Assembly (NCBI RefSeq): GCF_000802235.1
Contig: NZ_JTDL01000147.1
Coordinates: 23,683 to 87,682, forward strand
Direction of reading: 5' to 3'
Length of the DNA: 64,000 nucleotides
DNA from: Sinomonas humi
Lineage (GTDB): Bacteria; Actinomycetota; Actinomycetes; Actinomycetales; Micrococcaceae
In this document: piece after piece, positions 1 to 8,729 of the stretch
How the letters are laid out: every line of letters begins with the position of its first letter
Position numbering within the stretch: position 1 is the first letter of the stretch
Notes under the pieces: generated by a model
What the model saw: only the letters and a program-made list of their open reading frames with translations
Told to the model about the DNA's origin: nothing
Databases searched by the model: none
Program-made: the position numbers and the translations under genes

Positions 1-594
1 CTCGGCGAGGGCAACGACGGTGTGGGGGTTCCCCATGCTCACGCTCAGCGCGGGACGGGAGACATCGAGTCCGTCAGCGGTGACGAGGGAGTCCCCCGCC
101 TCTGCTTCCGCCTGCGCAGGGTGAATGAACTGCCACGGCCCCATATCGACCGCGAAGCCTCCGTCGCGGCGTTCCACGCGCTTCACCCCCGCGCGCGTGC
201 CGACAGGCAGCGTGCCTCCGGGCTCGAGGTCGACGAGCCCCTGATCGAGCAGGAACGCCACGAAGACACGGACACCGTTGCCGCACATCTCGGATACGGA
301 GCCGTCGGCGTTGCGGTAGTCCATGAACCACACGGCGTCGGGATCCTCCGCGAGGATCTCACGGCCCTCCGGAAGCTGCTCCGAGCGCACCGCCCTGATG
401 AGGCCGTCTGCCCCGATGCCCAGATGCCGATCGCAGAGCGCTGCTGCCTGGACGGCTGTGACATCGCGGATGCCGTCGGGATCGGCGATGAGGACGAAAT
501 CGTTTCCGGTCCCGTGGCCCTTTGCGAACGGGAGCCCTGCAAGCTCAGCGAGCGGGCGCGCGGCGAAGATCAAGGAATCTGGGGCGGCGGTCAT
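1..594 (-). CDS. dapF: Diaminopimelate epimerase, N-terminal part (cut by window edge)
   Basis: It converts LL-diaminopimelate to the meso form, a late step of lysine and peptidoglycan precursor synthesis in the cytoplasm. The 198 visible residues carry GTGNDF (about 28-33) and MCGNGVR, whose Cys104 is the first catalytic cysteine of the family. The second catalytic cysteine lies beyond the left edge. The ATG at 594 overlaps the miaA stop (ATGA), which implies translational coupling. The same window also holds dapA and dapB, in separate transcription units. The reading frame is intact up to the edge. Confidence 0.95.
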   Translation of the reverse strand, partial: MTAAPDSLIFAARPLAELAGLPFAKGHGTGNDFVLIADPDGIRDVTAVQAAALCDRHLGIGADGLIRAVRSEQLPEGREILAEDPDAVWFMDYRNADGSVSEMCGNGVRVFVAFLLDQGLVDLEPGGTLPVGTRAGVKRVERRDGGFAVDMGPWQFIHPAQAEAEAGDSLVTADGLDVSRPALSVSMGNPHTVVALAE

Positions 595-1538
595 GCGTCT
601 AGAATACCGACGCCCCCTGCGGAACCCGTCGACGAGACGAGGGCGAGCGCGGCGGCCACGACGTCGGGGCGAAGGGCATCGAGCCACTGGACTCTGGGAT
701 CCGCACGGAACCAGGTCACCTGTCGTCGGGCGAACTGGCGGGTCGCGATGATGGTCTCCTCAGCAGCTTCCTCTGCTGTGGCCTCGCCGTCGAGCACCCG
801 CAGGAACTGCGCATAGCCGAGCGCACGCGAGGCGGTGCGTCCCTCGCGGAGGCCTTCGCCCTCGAGCCTCCGCACCTCGTCTACGAGTCCCGCCCGCACC
901 ATGCCGCGGACTCGCTCGGCGAGCCGACTGTGCAGGGAGGGGCGGTCCATGTCCAAGCCGATCTGCAAGGTCGGCTGCACATACTCCCGCCGCGGCATGA
1001 AGGAACTGAACGGCCGTCCGGTCACCTCGCGGACCTCGAGAGCCCGGATGATCCGCCGCGCGTCCCGAAGTCGGGACGCCGACTCCGGATCGATCTCCTG
1101 GAGTCGCCTCGCGAGGGCCCCGATTCCCTCGCTCTCCGCCTCCTTCTCGAGCCGGGCGCGGACTGCCGGATCGGTTCCGGGAAACTCGAGGACATCGGTC
1201 GCCGCCCGCACGTAGAGGCCAGAACCACCTGCGAGGATGGCCCGGCGGCCCCTTGAATGGATGTCCTCGATCGCGGCGCGCGCGGCGGTCTGGAAGGCCG
1301 AGACACTCGCGTCCTCGTGCACGTCAAGGATGTCGAGGAGGTGGTGGGGAACACCCCGACGCTCTTCGACCGAGAGTTTCGCCGTCCCGATGTCCATGCC
1401 CCGGTAGAACTGCATCGAGTCGGTATTCACGATCTCCCCATCCAGAGCCAAGGCCAGCTCCACGGCGAGATCCGACTTGCCCGTGCCAGTGGGACCGACG
1501 ACGGCGATCACCGGCCCGGGCGACTCGCCTCGATCCAC
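591..1538 (-). CDS. miaA: tRNA dimethylallyltransferase MiaA
   Basis: It transfers a dimethylallyl group from DMAPP to N6 of A37 in tRNAs that read UNN codons. The 315-residue length is usual for the family. The P-loop GPTGTGKS lies at 15-22, and the substrate motif DSMQFY at about 40-45 is followed by GMDIGTAK. It is the middle gene of miaB-miaA-dapF: miaB ends 3 bases upstream and dapF overlaps its stop by 4 bases. MiaB, the enzyme for the next modification step, is directly upstream, so the two steps are probably co-expressed. Confidence 0.96.
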   Translation of the reverse strand: MDRGESPGPVIAVVGPTGTGKSDLAVELALALDGEIVNTDSMQFYRGMDIGTAKLSVEERRGVPHHLLDILDVHEDASVSAFQTAARAAIEDIHSRGRRAILAGGSGLYVRAATDVLEFPGTDPAVRARLEKEAESEGIGALARRLQEIDPESASRLRDARRIIRALEVREVTGRPFSSFMPRREYVQPTLQIGLDMDRPSLHSRLAERVRGMVRAGLVDEVRRLEGEGLREGRTASRALGYAQFLRVLDGEATAEEAAEETIIATRQFARRQVTWFRADPRVQWLDALRPDVVAAALALVSSTGSAGGVGILDA

Positions 1539-1541
1539 TGG

Positions 1542-3059
1542 CTATCCCGCATGCAAAGGAAGCGAGGGCATTCCGAGGCTCACAGCGGCCCGCGTTGCCG
1601 ACGCCGTCGCCGCCGTTCCCGGGTTGGGGGCGCCGCACGAGTCCGCTTGGGCTCGATCCCAAGCATCGCCGGCGCGCGAGCGGCGCACTGAATACTCCTC
1701 GGGTCGCGGATCCGCGATGAGGTGATGAGGCGCGGCCTCGGTCACGCTGAGGCGCACAAGATCGCCGGGGCGCGGTTCCTCGGCACCGGCGGGAACGGTG
1801 AAATGGACGAGCCTATGATCTTTCGCGCGTCCCGAGAGCCGGTGGGTCTCCCCCGCCTTGCGGCCGCTCTGAGCTGTCACGAGGAGCTCGACCTCGCGGC
1901 CCACCTGGCGCGCGTTCTCCTCCTCGGAGATGCGTTCCTGCAAGGCGATGAGGCGCTCATAGCGCTCCTGGACGACGGCCTTGGGGAGCTGCCCGGGCAT
2001 CTCGGCGGCCGGAGTGCCTGGCCGCTTCGAGTACTGGAATGTGAAGGCGCTCGAGAAGCGCGCGCGTTCGACGACGTCGAGGGTCGCCTGGAAGTCCTCC
2101 TCGGTCTCCCCTGGGAACCCGACGATGATGTCGGTCGTGATCGCCGCGTGAGGGATCCGCTCGCGGACCCGGTCGAGGATTCCAAGGAATCTGGACGAAC
2201 GGTACGAACGCCGCATTGCGCGGAGCAAACGGTCCGAGCCCGACTGGAGCGGCATGTGCAGCTGCGGCATGACGTTCGGCGTTTCAGCCATCGCCTCGAT
2301 CACGTCATCGGTAAAGGCCGCCGGATGCGGGCTCGTGAAGCGCACTCGCTCGAGTCCTCGGATCTCGCCGCATGCGCGCAGGAGCTTGCCGAACGCGAGC
2401 CTGTCGCCGAACTCGACGCCATACGAGTTCACGTTCTGACCCAGCAGTGTGACCTCGATGGCGCCGTCGTCCACGAGTGCCTGGATCTCGGCCAGGATCT
2501 CGCCCGGGCGCCGATCGCGCTCCTTGCCTCGGAGGCTGGGGACGATGCAGAACGTGCACGTGTTGTTGCAGCCCACAGAGATGGACACCCAGCCGCTGTA
2601 GACCGAATCGCGCTTGGTCGGCAGCGTCGAAGGAAAGACTTCCAAAGATTCAAGGATCTCGAGTTGGGCCTCGTGATTGTGCCGCGAGCGTTCAAGCAGC
2701 GCGGGAAGAGCGCCGACGTTGTGAGTTCCGAAGACGGCATCGACCCAAGGCGCCTTCTCGAGGATCGTGTCCCGATCCTTCTGGGCGAGGCAGCCTCCGA
2801 CCGCGATCTGCATGCCGGGGTGCCGGTCCTTTACGGGCCGGAGCTGGCCGAGGTTGCCGTACAGGCGGTTGTCGGCGTTCTCCCGTACGGCACAGGTGTT
2901 GAAGACCACGACGTCCGGTTCGGTCCCCTCCTCGGCCCGGACGTAGCCCGCAGCCTCGAGAAGACCCGACATGCGCTCGGAGTCATGGACGTTCATCTGG
3001 CAGCCGAACGTGCGCACTTCGTAGCTGCGCGGGCTGCTCTCGTCGATCGTGGAACTCAC
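1542..3059 (-). CDS. miaB: tRNA-2-methylthio-N6-dimethylallyladenosine synthase MiaB
   Basis: This radical-SAM methylthiotransferase adds the 2-methylthio group to i6A37 made by MiaA. The UPF0004 domain supplies Cys20, Cys56 and Cys90 for one Fe-S cluster. The radical-SAM motif CNNTCTFC supplies Cys164, Cys168 and Cys171. A TRAM domain follows. The last 50 or so residues are Ala/Arg/Pro-rich, lie beyond the TRAM domain and are not part of the usual enzyme core. The chosen start is the GTG at 3059, because TACCCT sits 6 bases upstream of it in a leaderless-promoter arrangement. Confidence 0.96.
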   Translation of the reverse strand: MSSTIDESSPRSYEVRTFGCQMNVHDSERMSGLLEAAGYVRAEEGTEPDVVVFNTCAVRENADNRLYGNLGQLRPVKDRHPGMQIAVGGCLAQKDRDTILEKAPWVDAVFGTHNVGALPALLERSRHNHEAQLEILESLEVFPSTLPTKRDSVYSGWVSISVGCNNTCTFCIVPSLRGKERDRRPGEILAEIQALVDDGAIEVTLLGQNVNSYGVEFGDRLAFGKLLRACGEIRGLERVRFTSPHPAAFTDDVIEAMAETPNVMPQLHMPLQSGSDRLLRAMRRSYRSSRFLGILDRVRERIPHAAITTDIIVGFPGETEEDFQATLDVVERARFSSAFTFQYSKRPGTPAAEMPGQLPKAVVQERYERLIALQERISEEENARQVGREVELLVTAQSGRKAGETHRLSGRAKDHRLVHFTVPAGAEEPRPGDLVRLSVTEAAPHHLIADPRPEEYSVRRSRAGDAWDRAQADSCGAPNPGTAATASATRAAVSLGMPSLPLHAG

Positions 3060-3096
3060 CCATCAAGGGTACCGGTCGCCTGAGCGTGGCTGGTGA

Positions 3097-4383
3097 TCAG
3101 TACCAGCTGTTCGAGACCTCGTGCGCCCAAGCGTTGCAGGGGCTTCCGTATCGGTCTTGGATGTAGCCGAGACCCCAGTTGATCTGGGTCCGGTAGTTCG
3201 TGAGCCAGTCCGCGCCGGCCGATTCGTACTTCGACGCCGGCAGCGCCTGCGCCACGCCGTAAGCACCGCTCGAGGGGTTGGTCGCGTCCGTCATCCAGCT
3301 CGACTCCCGCGTCCACAGCTGCAGCAGGCATTGGAACTGCGAACCGTCCCAGCCGTAGCCGCCGATCTGTGACGAAGCATAGGCCTGAGCTCCTGCGGGG
3401 TCGTCCGTGACCGATCCGACTCCCGGGCTCACGACTGTCGGCGCCGACTGCACCTGGACCTGGACCGGCACTTGAGCCGACGCAGCGGCTGCGGCAGCCT
3501 GCTGCTGTTGCTGCTGCAGGAGCGCGGCCTGCTGTTGCTGCTGCTGGAGGAGGGCGGCTTGCTGCGCAGCCGCCTCCTCCGCCGCCTTCCGCTTGGCCTC
3601 CTGTGCCGCCTCATACGCGGCGAGAGCCTGCTGCCCCTGTTCGTACTTCTGCTCAACGGTTGTCGAGGTTCCCTTGAGATCTGCGAGCTGAGCGGTCATA
3701 GTGCTCTGCTGCTGCTGCGTCTGGGACACGACTTGCTCGGCGTGCTGCTGGGCGGCTTGCGCCACGCCGAACGCCTGCTTGGCCGCATCCGAGAGCTTCG
3801 CGAGGGCGTCCTCGGCCGCGCTCGACTGAGCCTGGGCCTGAGCCGCGTTGTTCGCGGCGCTCTGGTAGTCGGCGACGGCTTTGGCCGCTTGGTCGCCGAG
3901 GATCTGCAGGGTACCCAAGCGATCGAGTCCGTCCGGCTGATTGAGAACCGAGAAGGCATCGAGGGCGCCCGAGGGTGTACCGCCGGTGTACGCAGCCGCG
4001 GCGATGCGGCCCGCCGCCTGCTTGCTTGCGTCGCGGTCCTTGATCCGCTGCTGGGTGACTTGCTGAAGAGCATCGACGATCTTCTGCTGGTTCTTCACCG
4101 CCAAGTCGGCCTTCGCGTAGGCCGCGCCCGCGGCCACGGCCTTCGCCGACGCGTCCGCCGCGGTCGCTTGCACAGACGAGAGGAGGCCGTTGATCTTGTC
4201 GACCTCGGCTTGGGCAGCAGCGACGTTTGCCTTGGCAGCCTGCACATCGGCCCACGTGGGGAACCCCGTTGGGGGACCATCGTCGGCGACGGCAGATGGC
4301 GCAGCAAAGCTCAGCACCAGGAAGGCGCTGACCGTGGCCGCAAGGGCTGACTGGCGCAGTCGGATGGCTGTTTGACGTCGCAT
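3097..4383 (-). CDS. Secreted coiled-coil protein with APF C-terminal-like (lysozyme-fold) domain
   Basis: A signal peptide covers about residues 1-33 (ending AVA-DD). A long Ala/Gln-rich coiled coil follows (about 45-270), then Gln tracts with QQQQQQAALL repeats. The C-terminal domain (about 330-428) contains LWTRESSW, NPSSGAYGVAQ and WGLGYIQDRYG, the pattern of the aggregation-promoting-factor C-terminal-like or transglycosylase domain. The Glu of RESSW is the likely catalytic residue. It is probably an extracellular peptidoglycan-remodelling enzyme; the coiled coil resembles those of hydrolase activators. It is a single gene between recX and miaB. TACTCT 8 bases upstream of the ATG could be its -10 element. 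Confidence 0.8.
   Translation of the reverse strand: MRRQTAIRLRQSALAATVSAFLVLSFAAPSAVADDGPPTGFPTWADVQAAKANVAAAQAEVDKINGLLSSVQATAADASAKAVAAGAAYAKADLAVKNQQKIVDALQQVTQQRIKDRDASKQAAGRIAAAAYTGGTPSGALDAFSVLNQPDGLDRLGTLQILGDQAAKAVADYQSAANNAAQAQAQSSAAEDALAKLSDAAKQAFGVAQAAQQHAEQVVSQTQQQQSTMTAQLADLKGTSTTVEQKYEQGQQALAAYEAAQEAKRKAAEEAAAQQAALLQQQQQQAALLQQQQQQAAAAAASAQVPVQVQVQSAPTVVSPGVGSVTDDPAGAQAYASSQIGGYGWDGSQFQCLLQLWTRESSWMTDATNPSSGAYGVAQALPASKYESAGADWLTNYRTQINWGLGYIQDRYGSPCNAWAHEVSNSWY
3495..3571. repeat. CTG-type microsatellite and about 30-bp tandem repeat within the coiled-coil gene
   Basis: Runs of CTG/TTG units separated by CAGGAGCGCGGC and CTGGAGGAGGGCGGC give two to three imperfect copies of a unit of about 30 bases. 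They encode Gln tracts joined by AALL on the minus strand. The copies stay in frame, so length changes would alter linker length rather than break the gene. Confidence 0.7.
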
Positions 4384-4438
4384 ACTGCCTCAGAGTATTG
4401 AGGTTCTGCAACCGTTCAGTCCACGCACCACGCCCAAT

Positions 4439-4954
4439 TCACGGGTTATTCTCAGCGTCGAGCACCTCGGAAACCACGCGGAAGGCCCTCCCCGGCGGAT
4501 GGCCCTTGCGCGCCAGCATCCCCACAAGCCGTCGAAGTTCTCGGTCCCGAGCCGTCAGATCCCCCGTATCGAACGGCCGCCTCCGCCGTTCCACGAGAGC
4601 ACGGGCGGCACTCAACTCCTCGTCGTCGTCAAGCTCGGAAAGGGCCGCTTCGGCAACCGGACCATCGATGCCCTTAGAGGCGAGTTCCCGGCGAAGAGCG
4701 GACTTCGACAGACCTTTTGTAGCGAAACGACTTCGGACCCACATCTCGGCGAAGGCTGTGTCGTCGATGAGCCCAATATCCTCAAATCGATCGAGCAGCG
4801 CCACAGCCACGTCCTCGGGAACGCGGCGATCCCGAAGTTTGATCGCAAGTTGATGCTTGCTCCTCGGCCCCAGCGTGAGTTGCCGGAGGAGGATCGCGCG
4901 CGCGACCGACTCGGGGTCGGCTTCGCGGTCCTCCTCCGGTGCAGTTCCGGTCAA
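4439..4954 (-). CDS. recX: Regulatory protein RecX
   Basis: RecX binds RecA filaments and limits their activity. The 171-residue protein has the three-helix repeats of the family: the first repeat begins at about ARAILLRQLTLGPRSKHQLAIKL, the second contains FEDIGLIDDTAFAEMWVRSR, and a third lies in the C-terminal half. It begins 3 bases after the recA stop, so it is co-transcribed with recA, as in many actinobacteria, and should share SOS control from the promoter upstream of recA. Confidence 0.93.
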   Translation of the reverse strand: MTGTAPEEDREADPESVARAILLRQLTLGPRSKHQLAIKLRDRRVPEDVAVALLDRFEDIGLIDDTAFAEMWVRSRFATKGLSKSALRRELASKGIDGPVAEAALSELDDDEELSAARALVERRRRPFDTGDLTARDRELRRLVGMLARKGHPPGRAFRVVSEVLDAENNP

Positions 4955-4957
4955 GGA

Positions 4958-6004
4958 CTACTCGCCGTCGACAGCCTTGAGCCGCGGCTGCTCCTCGGCG
5001 GGCTTGCTGATCCCGACCCCGAGCTTCTCTTTGATGAGCCGCTCGAGTTCGTCCGCAAGCTCCGGGTTGTCACGGAGGAAACGCCGCGAGTTCTCCATGC
5101 CTTGGCCGAGCTGATCGCCGTCGTAGGTGAACCATGAGCCCGACTTCTTGATGATGCCGTGCTCGACGCCCATGTCGATGATCCCGCCCTCACGCGAAAT
5201 CCCTTGGCCGTAGATGATGTCGAACTCTGCCTGCTTGAACGGCGGAGCCATCTTGTTCTTGACGATCTTCGCCTTCGTCCGGTTGCCGACCGAATCGGCC
5301 CCCTCCTTGAGGGTCTGGACGCGACGTACGTCGATACGGACCGACGCGTAGAACTTGAGCGCCTTGCCACCGGTCGTGGTCTCAGGGGAGCCGAAGAAGA
5401 CGCCGATCTTCTCGCGCAGCTGATTGATGAAGATCGCGGTCGTCTTCGTCTGGTTGAGGCGCCCGGTCACCTTGCGCAGCGCCTGGCTCATGAGTCGCGC
5501 CTGCAGGCCTACGTGGCTGTCGCCCATCTCACCCTCGATTTCGGCGCGCGGCACAAGGGCCGCCACCGAGTCGATGACGATGATGTCGAGCGAGCCTGAA
5601 CCGACGAGCATGTCCATGATCTCGAGAGCCTGCTCGCCCGTGTCGGGCTGGGAGACAAGGAGGGCGTCCGTGTCGACGCCCAGCTTGGCGGCGTATTCCG
5701 GATCGAGCGCGTGCTCGGCGTCGATGAAGGCGGCAATCCCGCCATTGCGCTGGGCGTTGGCAACTGCGTGTAGGGCAACCGTGGTCTTACCCGACGACTC
5801 GGGGCCGTAGATCTCGACCACGCGGCCGCGCGGAAGGCCGCCGATTCCGAGCGCAACATCCAGCGCGATCGATCCGGTCGGAATGACCTCGATCGGCGCA
5901 CGCGTGTCATCGCCGAGTCGCATGATCGAGCCCTTGCCGAACTGCTTGTCAATTTGCGCGAGGGCCGCCTCAAGGGCCTTTTCACGATCTGGCGCTGCCG
6001 CCAT
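4958..6004 (-). CDS. recA: Recombinase RecA
   Basis: This is the DNA strand-exchange ATPase and the coprotease that triggers LexA self-cleavage. At 348 residues it is full length with no intein. The Walker A motif GPESSGKT is at 67-74; MAW and L2 motifs and the C-terminal acidic tail are present. The reading frame is open for 50 codons further upstream, but the ATG at 6004 is preceded by GGAGGTGGACC and matches the family start. The LexA-like site about 140 bases upstream (6145-6160) fits SOS induction. recX follows directly. Confidence 0.98.
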   Translation of the reverse strand: MAAAPDREKALEAALAQIDKQFGKGSIMRLGDDTRAPIEVIPTGSIALDVALGIGGLPRGRVVEIYGPESSGKTTVALHAVANAQRNGGIAAFIDAEHALDPEYAAKLGVDTDALLVSQPDTGEQALEIMDMLVGSGSLDIIVIDSVAALVPRAEIEGEMGDSHVGLQARLMSQALRKVTGRLNQTKTTAIFINQLREKIGVFFGSPETTTGGKALKFYASVRIDVRRVQTLKEGADSVGNRTKAKIVKNKMAPPFKQAEFDIIYGQGISREGGIIDMGVEHGIIKKSGSWFTYDGDQLGQGMENSRRFLRDNPELADELERLIKEKLGVGISKPAEEQPRLKAVDGE

Positions 6005-6144
6005 GGTCCACCTCCGGTCGGGGTTGTCGTTCAATCCACTCGCTACGCTACCGAGGGTCACCGACAGTCCAGCGCCCCGCGCTGGCGTATGTGGACAACT
6101 CGGCGGGAACCCGTGAATCTCCTCGACAACGAGGATACGCCCGC

Positions 6145-6160
6145 CCGAACACACCTTCGA
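6145..6160 (-). promoter_or_regulatory. LexA-like SOS box upstream of recA
   Basis: The sequence CCGAACACACCTTCGA matches the actinobacterial SOS box TCGAAC-N4-GTTCGA at 10 of 12 fixed positions. It lies in the 195-base gap between the DUF3046 gene and recA. Binding has not been shown; the position and match are what is seen. Confidence 0.65.
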
Positions 6161-6199
6161 ATAAGCGGCTCGGCGTGTTGCGATTCCTCAGCCGCGATC

Positions 6200-6421
6200 T
6201 CAGTCCTTGAGCGGCCGGTCTTTGCCCAGCCGGCGCTCTGCGGGGACGTCCTGCATATCGCACACGGCGAGCCACACGGTCCGCGGGTTCTGCCCGGCCT
6301 TGAGGGCCTCCACAGCAGTGCGTCCCCCTACCGAGGTGAGCACGAGGCTAGATGCGAGGACTCGCGCGTAGCCCGCACCGAACTCGTCCTCCATGAGCCG
6401 CCAGAAGTCACTGTGCCGCAT
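6200..6421 (-). CDS. DUF3046 family protein
   Basis: A 73-residue protein starting MRHSDFWRLMEDEFG. DUF3046 proteins are small actinobacterial proteins of unknown function, typically encoded just upstream of recA as here. Conserved features are the N-terminal HSDFW and the central WLAVCD with its single cysteine. A longer frame extends upstream to 6574, but the ATG at 6421 is the family start and has GAGAAT 6 bases before it, as in other leaderless starts of this window. It is divergent from the MarR gene. Function is unknown; it is listed because of family, context and codon bias. Confidence 0.85.
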   Translation of the reverse strand: MRHSDFWRLMEDEFGAGYARVLASSLVLTSVGGRTAVEALKAGQNPRTVWLAVCDMQDVPAERRLGKDRPLKD

Positions 6422-6472
6422 CGAACCATTCTCCCATCGGTCCCCATTCACCTGCCCACCTATGATTGGCTC

Positions 6473-7030
6473 ATGCCAACCCCAAGCCAGGAACCGGAAG
6501 AGTTCGATGCCGCGTTCGAATCGATCGAGCAGCAGTTGAGCCTCTTCTGGCGCCGGGCCAGGTCCGTCTCCCACACAATCTCGCGATCACTCCACCCGGA
6601 GATCGAGCCGGGCGCGTACGGCGTGCTCATGATCCTTCTGAGGGAGGGTCCGCTCCGGGTCACCGAACTCGCGGCCCTCATCGGCATCGGAAAGCCTTCG
6701 GTGAGCCGACAGGTCGCGCTCCTCGAGCGCATCGGGCTCGTCCTGAAGGAAGACGACCCCGCAGACCGCCGAGCCCAGAGAGTCATCCTCAGCCCAGCGG
6801 GTGCGGCAGAGATCGAAGAGCTGCGACGCCGGCGCCTCTCCTTCTTCCGCGACGCGCTCGGCTCATGGGACCTCACCGACCTGTCGAATCTGGCCGGCTA
6901 CTTCTCAAGGGTCAACGAGGCGCTCGCGACCGCGGCCCGCCGAAAGTCCGACACCCTCAGGCACACGCACGAGGGGCCGGGCGCAAACCCGGCCCCTCGT
7001 GGCGAAGTGTCTTTGGCTGACGAAGATTAA
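6473..7030 (+). CDS. MarR-family transcriptional regulator
   Basis: A 185-residue winged-helix protein. The HTH spans about [20 protein letters not shown], followed by the wing with [10 protein letters not shown], the usual MarR pattern. Its target and ligand are unknown; it stands alone, divergent from the DUF3046 gene and convergent with clgR. TATGAT lies 6 bases before the ATG, so the mRNA is probably leaderless. The last 25 or so codons run through a strong inverted repeat (6969-7000), and the stop overlaps the clgR stop by 4 bases. This tail is therefore likely a readthrough extension without a conserved role. Confidence 0.88.
   Translation: MPTPSQEPEEFDAAFESIEQQLSLFWRRARSVSHTISRSLHPEIEPGAYGVLMILLREGPLRVTELAALIGIGKPSVSRQVALLERIGLVLKEDDPADRRAQRVILSPAGAAEIEELRRRRLSFFRDALGSWDLTDLSNLAGYFSRVNEALATAARRKSDTLRHTHEGPGANPAPRGEVSLADED
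6969..7000. terminator. Perfect 13-bp hairpin inside the MarR 3' end, downstream of clgR
   Basis: Arms 6969-6981 and 6988-7000 are perfectly complementary (ACGAGGGGCCGGG with its reverse complement) around the 6-base loop CGCAAA. The site lies 27 bases past the clgR stop on the minus strand and within the coding end of the plus-strand MarR gene. Neither side has a clear T run, so the terminator role is inferred from stem strength and convergent placement. Confidence 0.6.
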
Positions 7031-7452
7031 CGCGATCCGCTGAGCTCGATGCCGAGTTCCTCGGTGAGGTCACGTCCGTAGCGCTGGGAGAACTCCTGAG
7101 GGACAGTGTCCGGCACGGAAACGCCTTCGGCGACCGCGACACGGTCGCTCACCTCGCGGAGCATGGCCGACAGCGGAACGTCTAGTGCCGAGCAGATCGA
7201 GGAGAGGAGTTCGGACGAGGCTTCCTTCTGGCCCCGCTCGACCTCGCTCAGGTAACCAAGCGAAACCCGCGCGTTGTGGGAGACTTCACGGAGCGTACGG
7301 CCCTGACGTTGGCGGACGTCACGCAGGACGTCTCCAATCTCATGACGCAGAACTACCATCTTGCGCTCCTTCTTCTCTTCAGGGGCGATTTCAGCCAAGC
7401 CCACATTGCGCCAGCGGACTACGCCATTGACGGTTACGGGCTGCTTGACCAT
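7027..7452 (-). CDS. clgR: ClgR-type XRE-family helix-turn-helix regulator
   Basis: Residues from about 36 form an XRE HTH ([20 protein letters not shown], then [12 protein letters not shown]). In actinobacteria ClgR activates clp protease and other stress genes, and it is encoded next to cinA, pgsA, ftsK and recA as here. The start is uncertain. The ATG at 7452 gives 141 residues with AAGGAG 13 bases upstream. The internal ATG at 7359 has AAGGAG exactly 6 bases upstream and gives 110 residues, the usual ClgR length. The clgR identity rests on domain and gene order. Confidence 0.8.
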   Translation of the reverse strand: MVKQPVTVNGVVRWRNVGLAEIAPEEKKERKMVVLRHEIGDVLRDVRQRQGRTLREVSHNARVSLGYLSEVERGQKEASSELLSSICSALDVPLSAMLREVSDRVAVAEGVSVPDTVPQEFSQRYGRDLTEELGIELSGSR

Positions 7453-7609
7453 ATGTATCTGTGCGCTCCTTGTTCGCGGGGCCCGGACTCCGGGCTTCCG
7501 TGTGACCCATCCTAGTGCCGCCGATCCTTGACGACACTAGTGACAACTCTCTGACGTGGTGGTTTGTTCCCCGCTGACCGCCATGCCTACCCAAAGTCAC
7601 AGATCGCTC

Positions 7610-8101
7610 TCAGTTAACTCCAAGCGGAGTCTCCGGAGTCAGGGCCGCGAAGAGCGCCTCGAGCGCGGCATCCCGGGCGGCTCTCCGGATGTCCTCCCGG
7701 GAGCCCGAGAAGTGGCACTCGCGGACCTCCGTCCGCGCCGGGCCCGCCACGGCGACGAACACGGTTCCCACTTGCTTCCCGTCGAGGGGGTCGGGTCCAG
7801 CTACGCCGGTCGTCGACACCCCGTAGTCCGCGCCGCATGCTTTGCGCGTCCCCTGGGCCATCTGCCGCGCAACCTCTCCGTCCACGGATCCGACTTCCCT
7901 CAACAGGTCCGGGGAGACATCGAGAAGCTGGGCTTTCACCTCGCTGGCGTAGCTCACGATGCCCCCACGAAGCATTGCCGAGGCTCCGGGAACATCTGCG
8001 AGCGTGGCGGCAACGAGGCCGGCCGTGAGGGATTCTGCCGTTGCAACCGTCGTTCCCCGCGCGATGAAGGCCGCAACCACGTCCTGAACCCGCACCGTCA
8101 T
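7610..8101 (-). CDS. cinA: CinA C-terminal domain protein (nicotinamide-nucleotide amidohydrolase)
   Basis: A 163-residue stand-alone CinA C-terminal (PncC) domain without the N-terminal MoCF-like domain. Such proteins deamidate NMN to nicotinate mononucleotide in NAD salvage. Family motifs are ATAESLTAGLVAATLADVPGAS near the N-terminus and GVAGPDPLDGKQVGTVFVAV in the second half. It starts 7 bases after the pgsA stop, so the two are probably one transcript. The role in NAD recycling is taken from the family. Confidence 0.9.
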   Translation of the reverse strand: MTVRVQDVVAAFIARGTTVATAESLTAGLVAATLADVPGASAMLRGGIVSYASEVKAQLLDVSPDLLREVGSVDGEVARQMAQGTRKACGADYGVSTTGVAGPDPLDGKQVGTVFVAVAGPARTEVRECHFSGSREDIRRAARDAALEALFAALTPETPLGVN

Positions 8102-8108
8102 CTCCTGC

Positions 8109-8720
8109 TCACCTTGCCCTCATCGCCTCGGCGCGAAGGCGCGCAGCCTTCACAACATAGTCGACCCCCGTCACCACCGTGACGGCCGCGGCCGCGAGCA
8201 TGACGACCAGGGCGACGACCGGCACCGCGGGTGCGACGTACCGGAGCGGCAGCAGGAAGAGCACGAGTGCGACCGTCTGAAGCACGGTCTTGAGCTTGCC
8301 ACCGGACGACGCCGGCATGACACCGTATCGAATCACCACAAACCGGAGGGCAGTGATCCCCCACTCCCGCACGAGGATCACGATGGTGATCCACCACGGG
8401 AGCTCACCGAGTACCGAGAGCAGGACGAGCGCCGCGCCGGTAAGGAGCTTGTCCGCAATCGGGTCCGCAATCTTCCCGAAGTCGGTCACCAGATTGCGAC
8501 GGCGGGCAATCTGGCCGTCGAGCTGATCGGTGTACATCGCAACCGCGAACGCCGCGAGAGCGAGCCAACGGAGCAGTCCTTGCCGCGAGTCGTCCGCGAG
8601 CATCAACCAGACGAACACCGGGACGAGGACGATTCGGAACATCGTGAGGACGTTCGGAAGGTTCCAGAGCTGACTCCTCTGTGCGGGGCCCTCCTGCCCA
8701 GGCGGCTGTGCGGTGCTCAC
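8109..8720 (-). CDS. pgsA: CDP-diacylglycerol--glycerol-3-phosphate 3-phosphatidyltransferase
   Basis: This membrane enzyme commits CDP-diacylglycerol to phosphatidylglycerol phosphate. The CDP-alcohol phosphotransferase signature is seen as DQLDGQIARRRNLVTDFG followed by KIADPIADK (about 63-90), with four acidic ligands. Several hydrophobic segments cover the rest of the 203 residues. The GTG at 8720 is preferred because TAGTCT lies 6 bases before it, a leaderless arrangement. It is the start of a probable pgsA-cinA unit just downstream of ftsK. Confidence 0.94.
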   Translation of the reverse strand: MSTAQPPGQEGPAQRSQLWNLPNVLTMFRIVLVPVFVWLMLADDSRQGLLRWLALAAFAVAMYTDQLDGQIARRRNLVTDFGKIADPIADKLLTGAALVLLSVLGELPWWITIVILVREWGITALRFVVIRYGVMPASSGGKLKTVLQTVALVLFLLPLRYVAPAVPVVALVVMLAAAAVTVVTGVDYVVKAARLRAEAMRAR

Positions 8721-8729
8721 CAACCAAGA

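Noticed and set aside
7453..7609. ClgR binding site upstream of clgR
   Set aside because: TTCGCGG and CGCTCC elements occur, but no CGC-N5-GCG type dyad was found.
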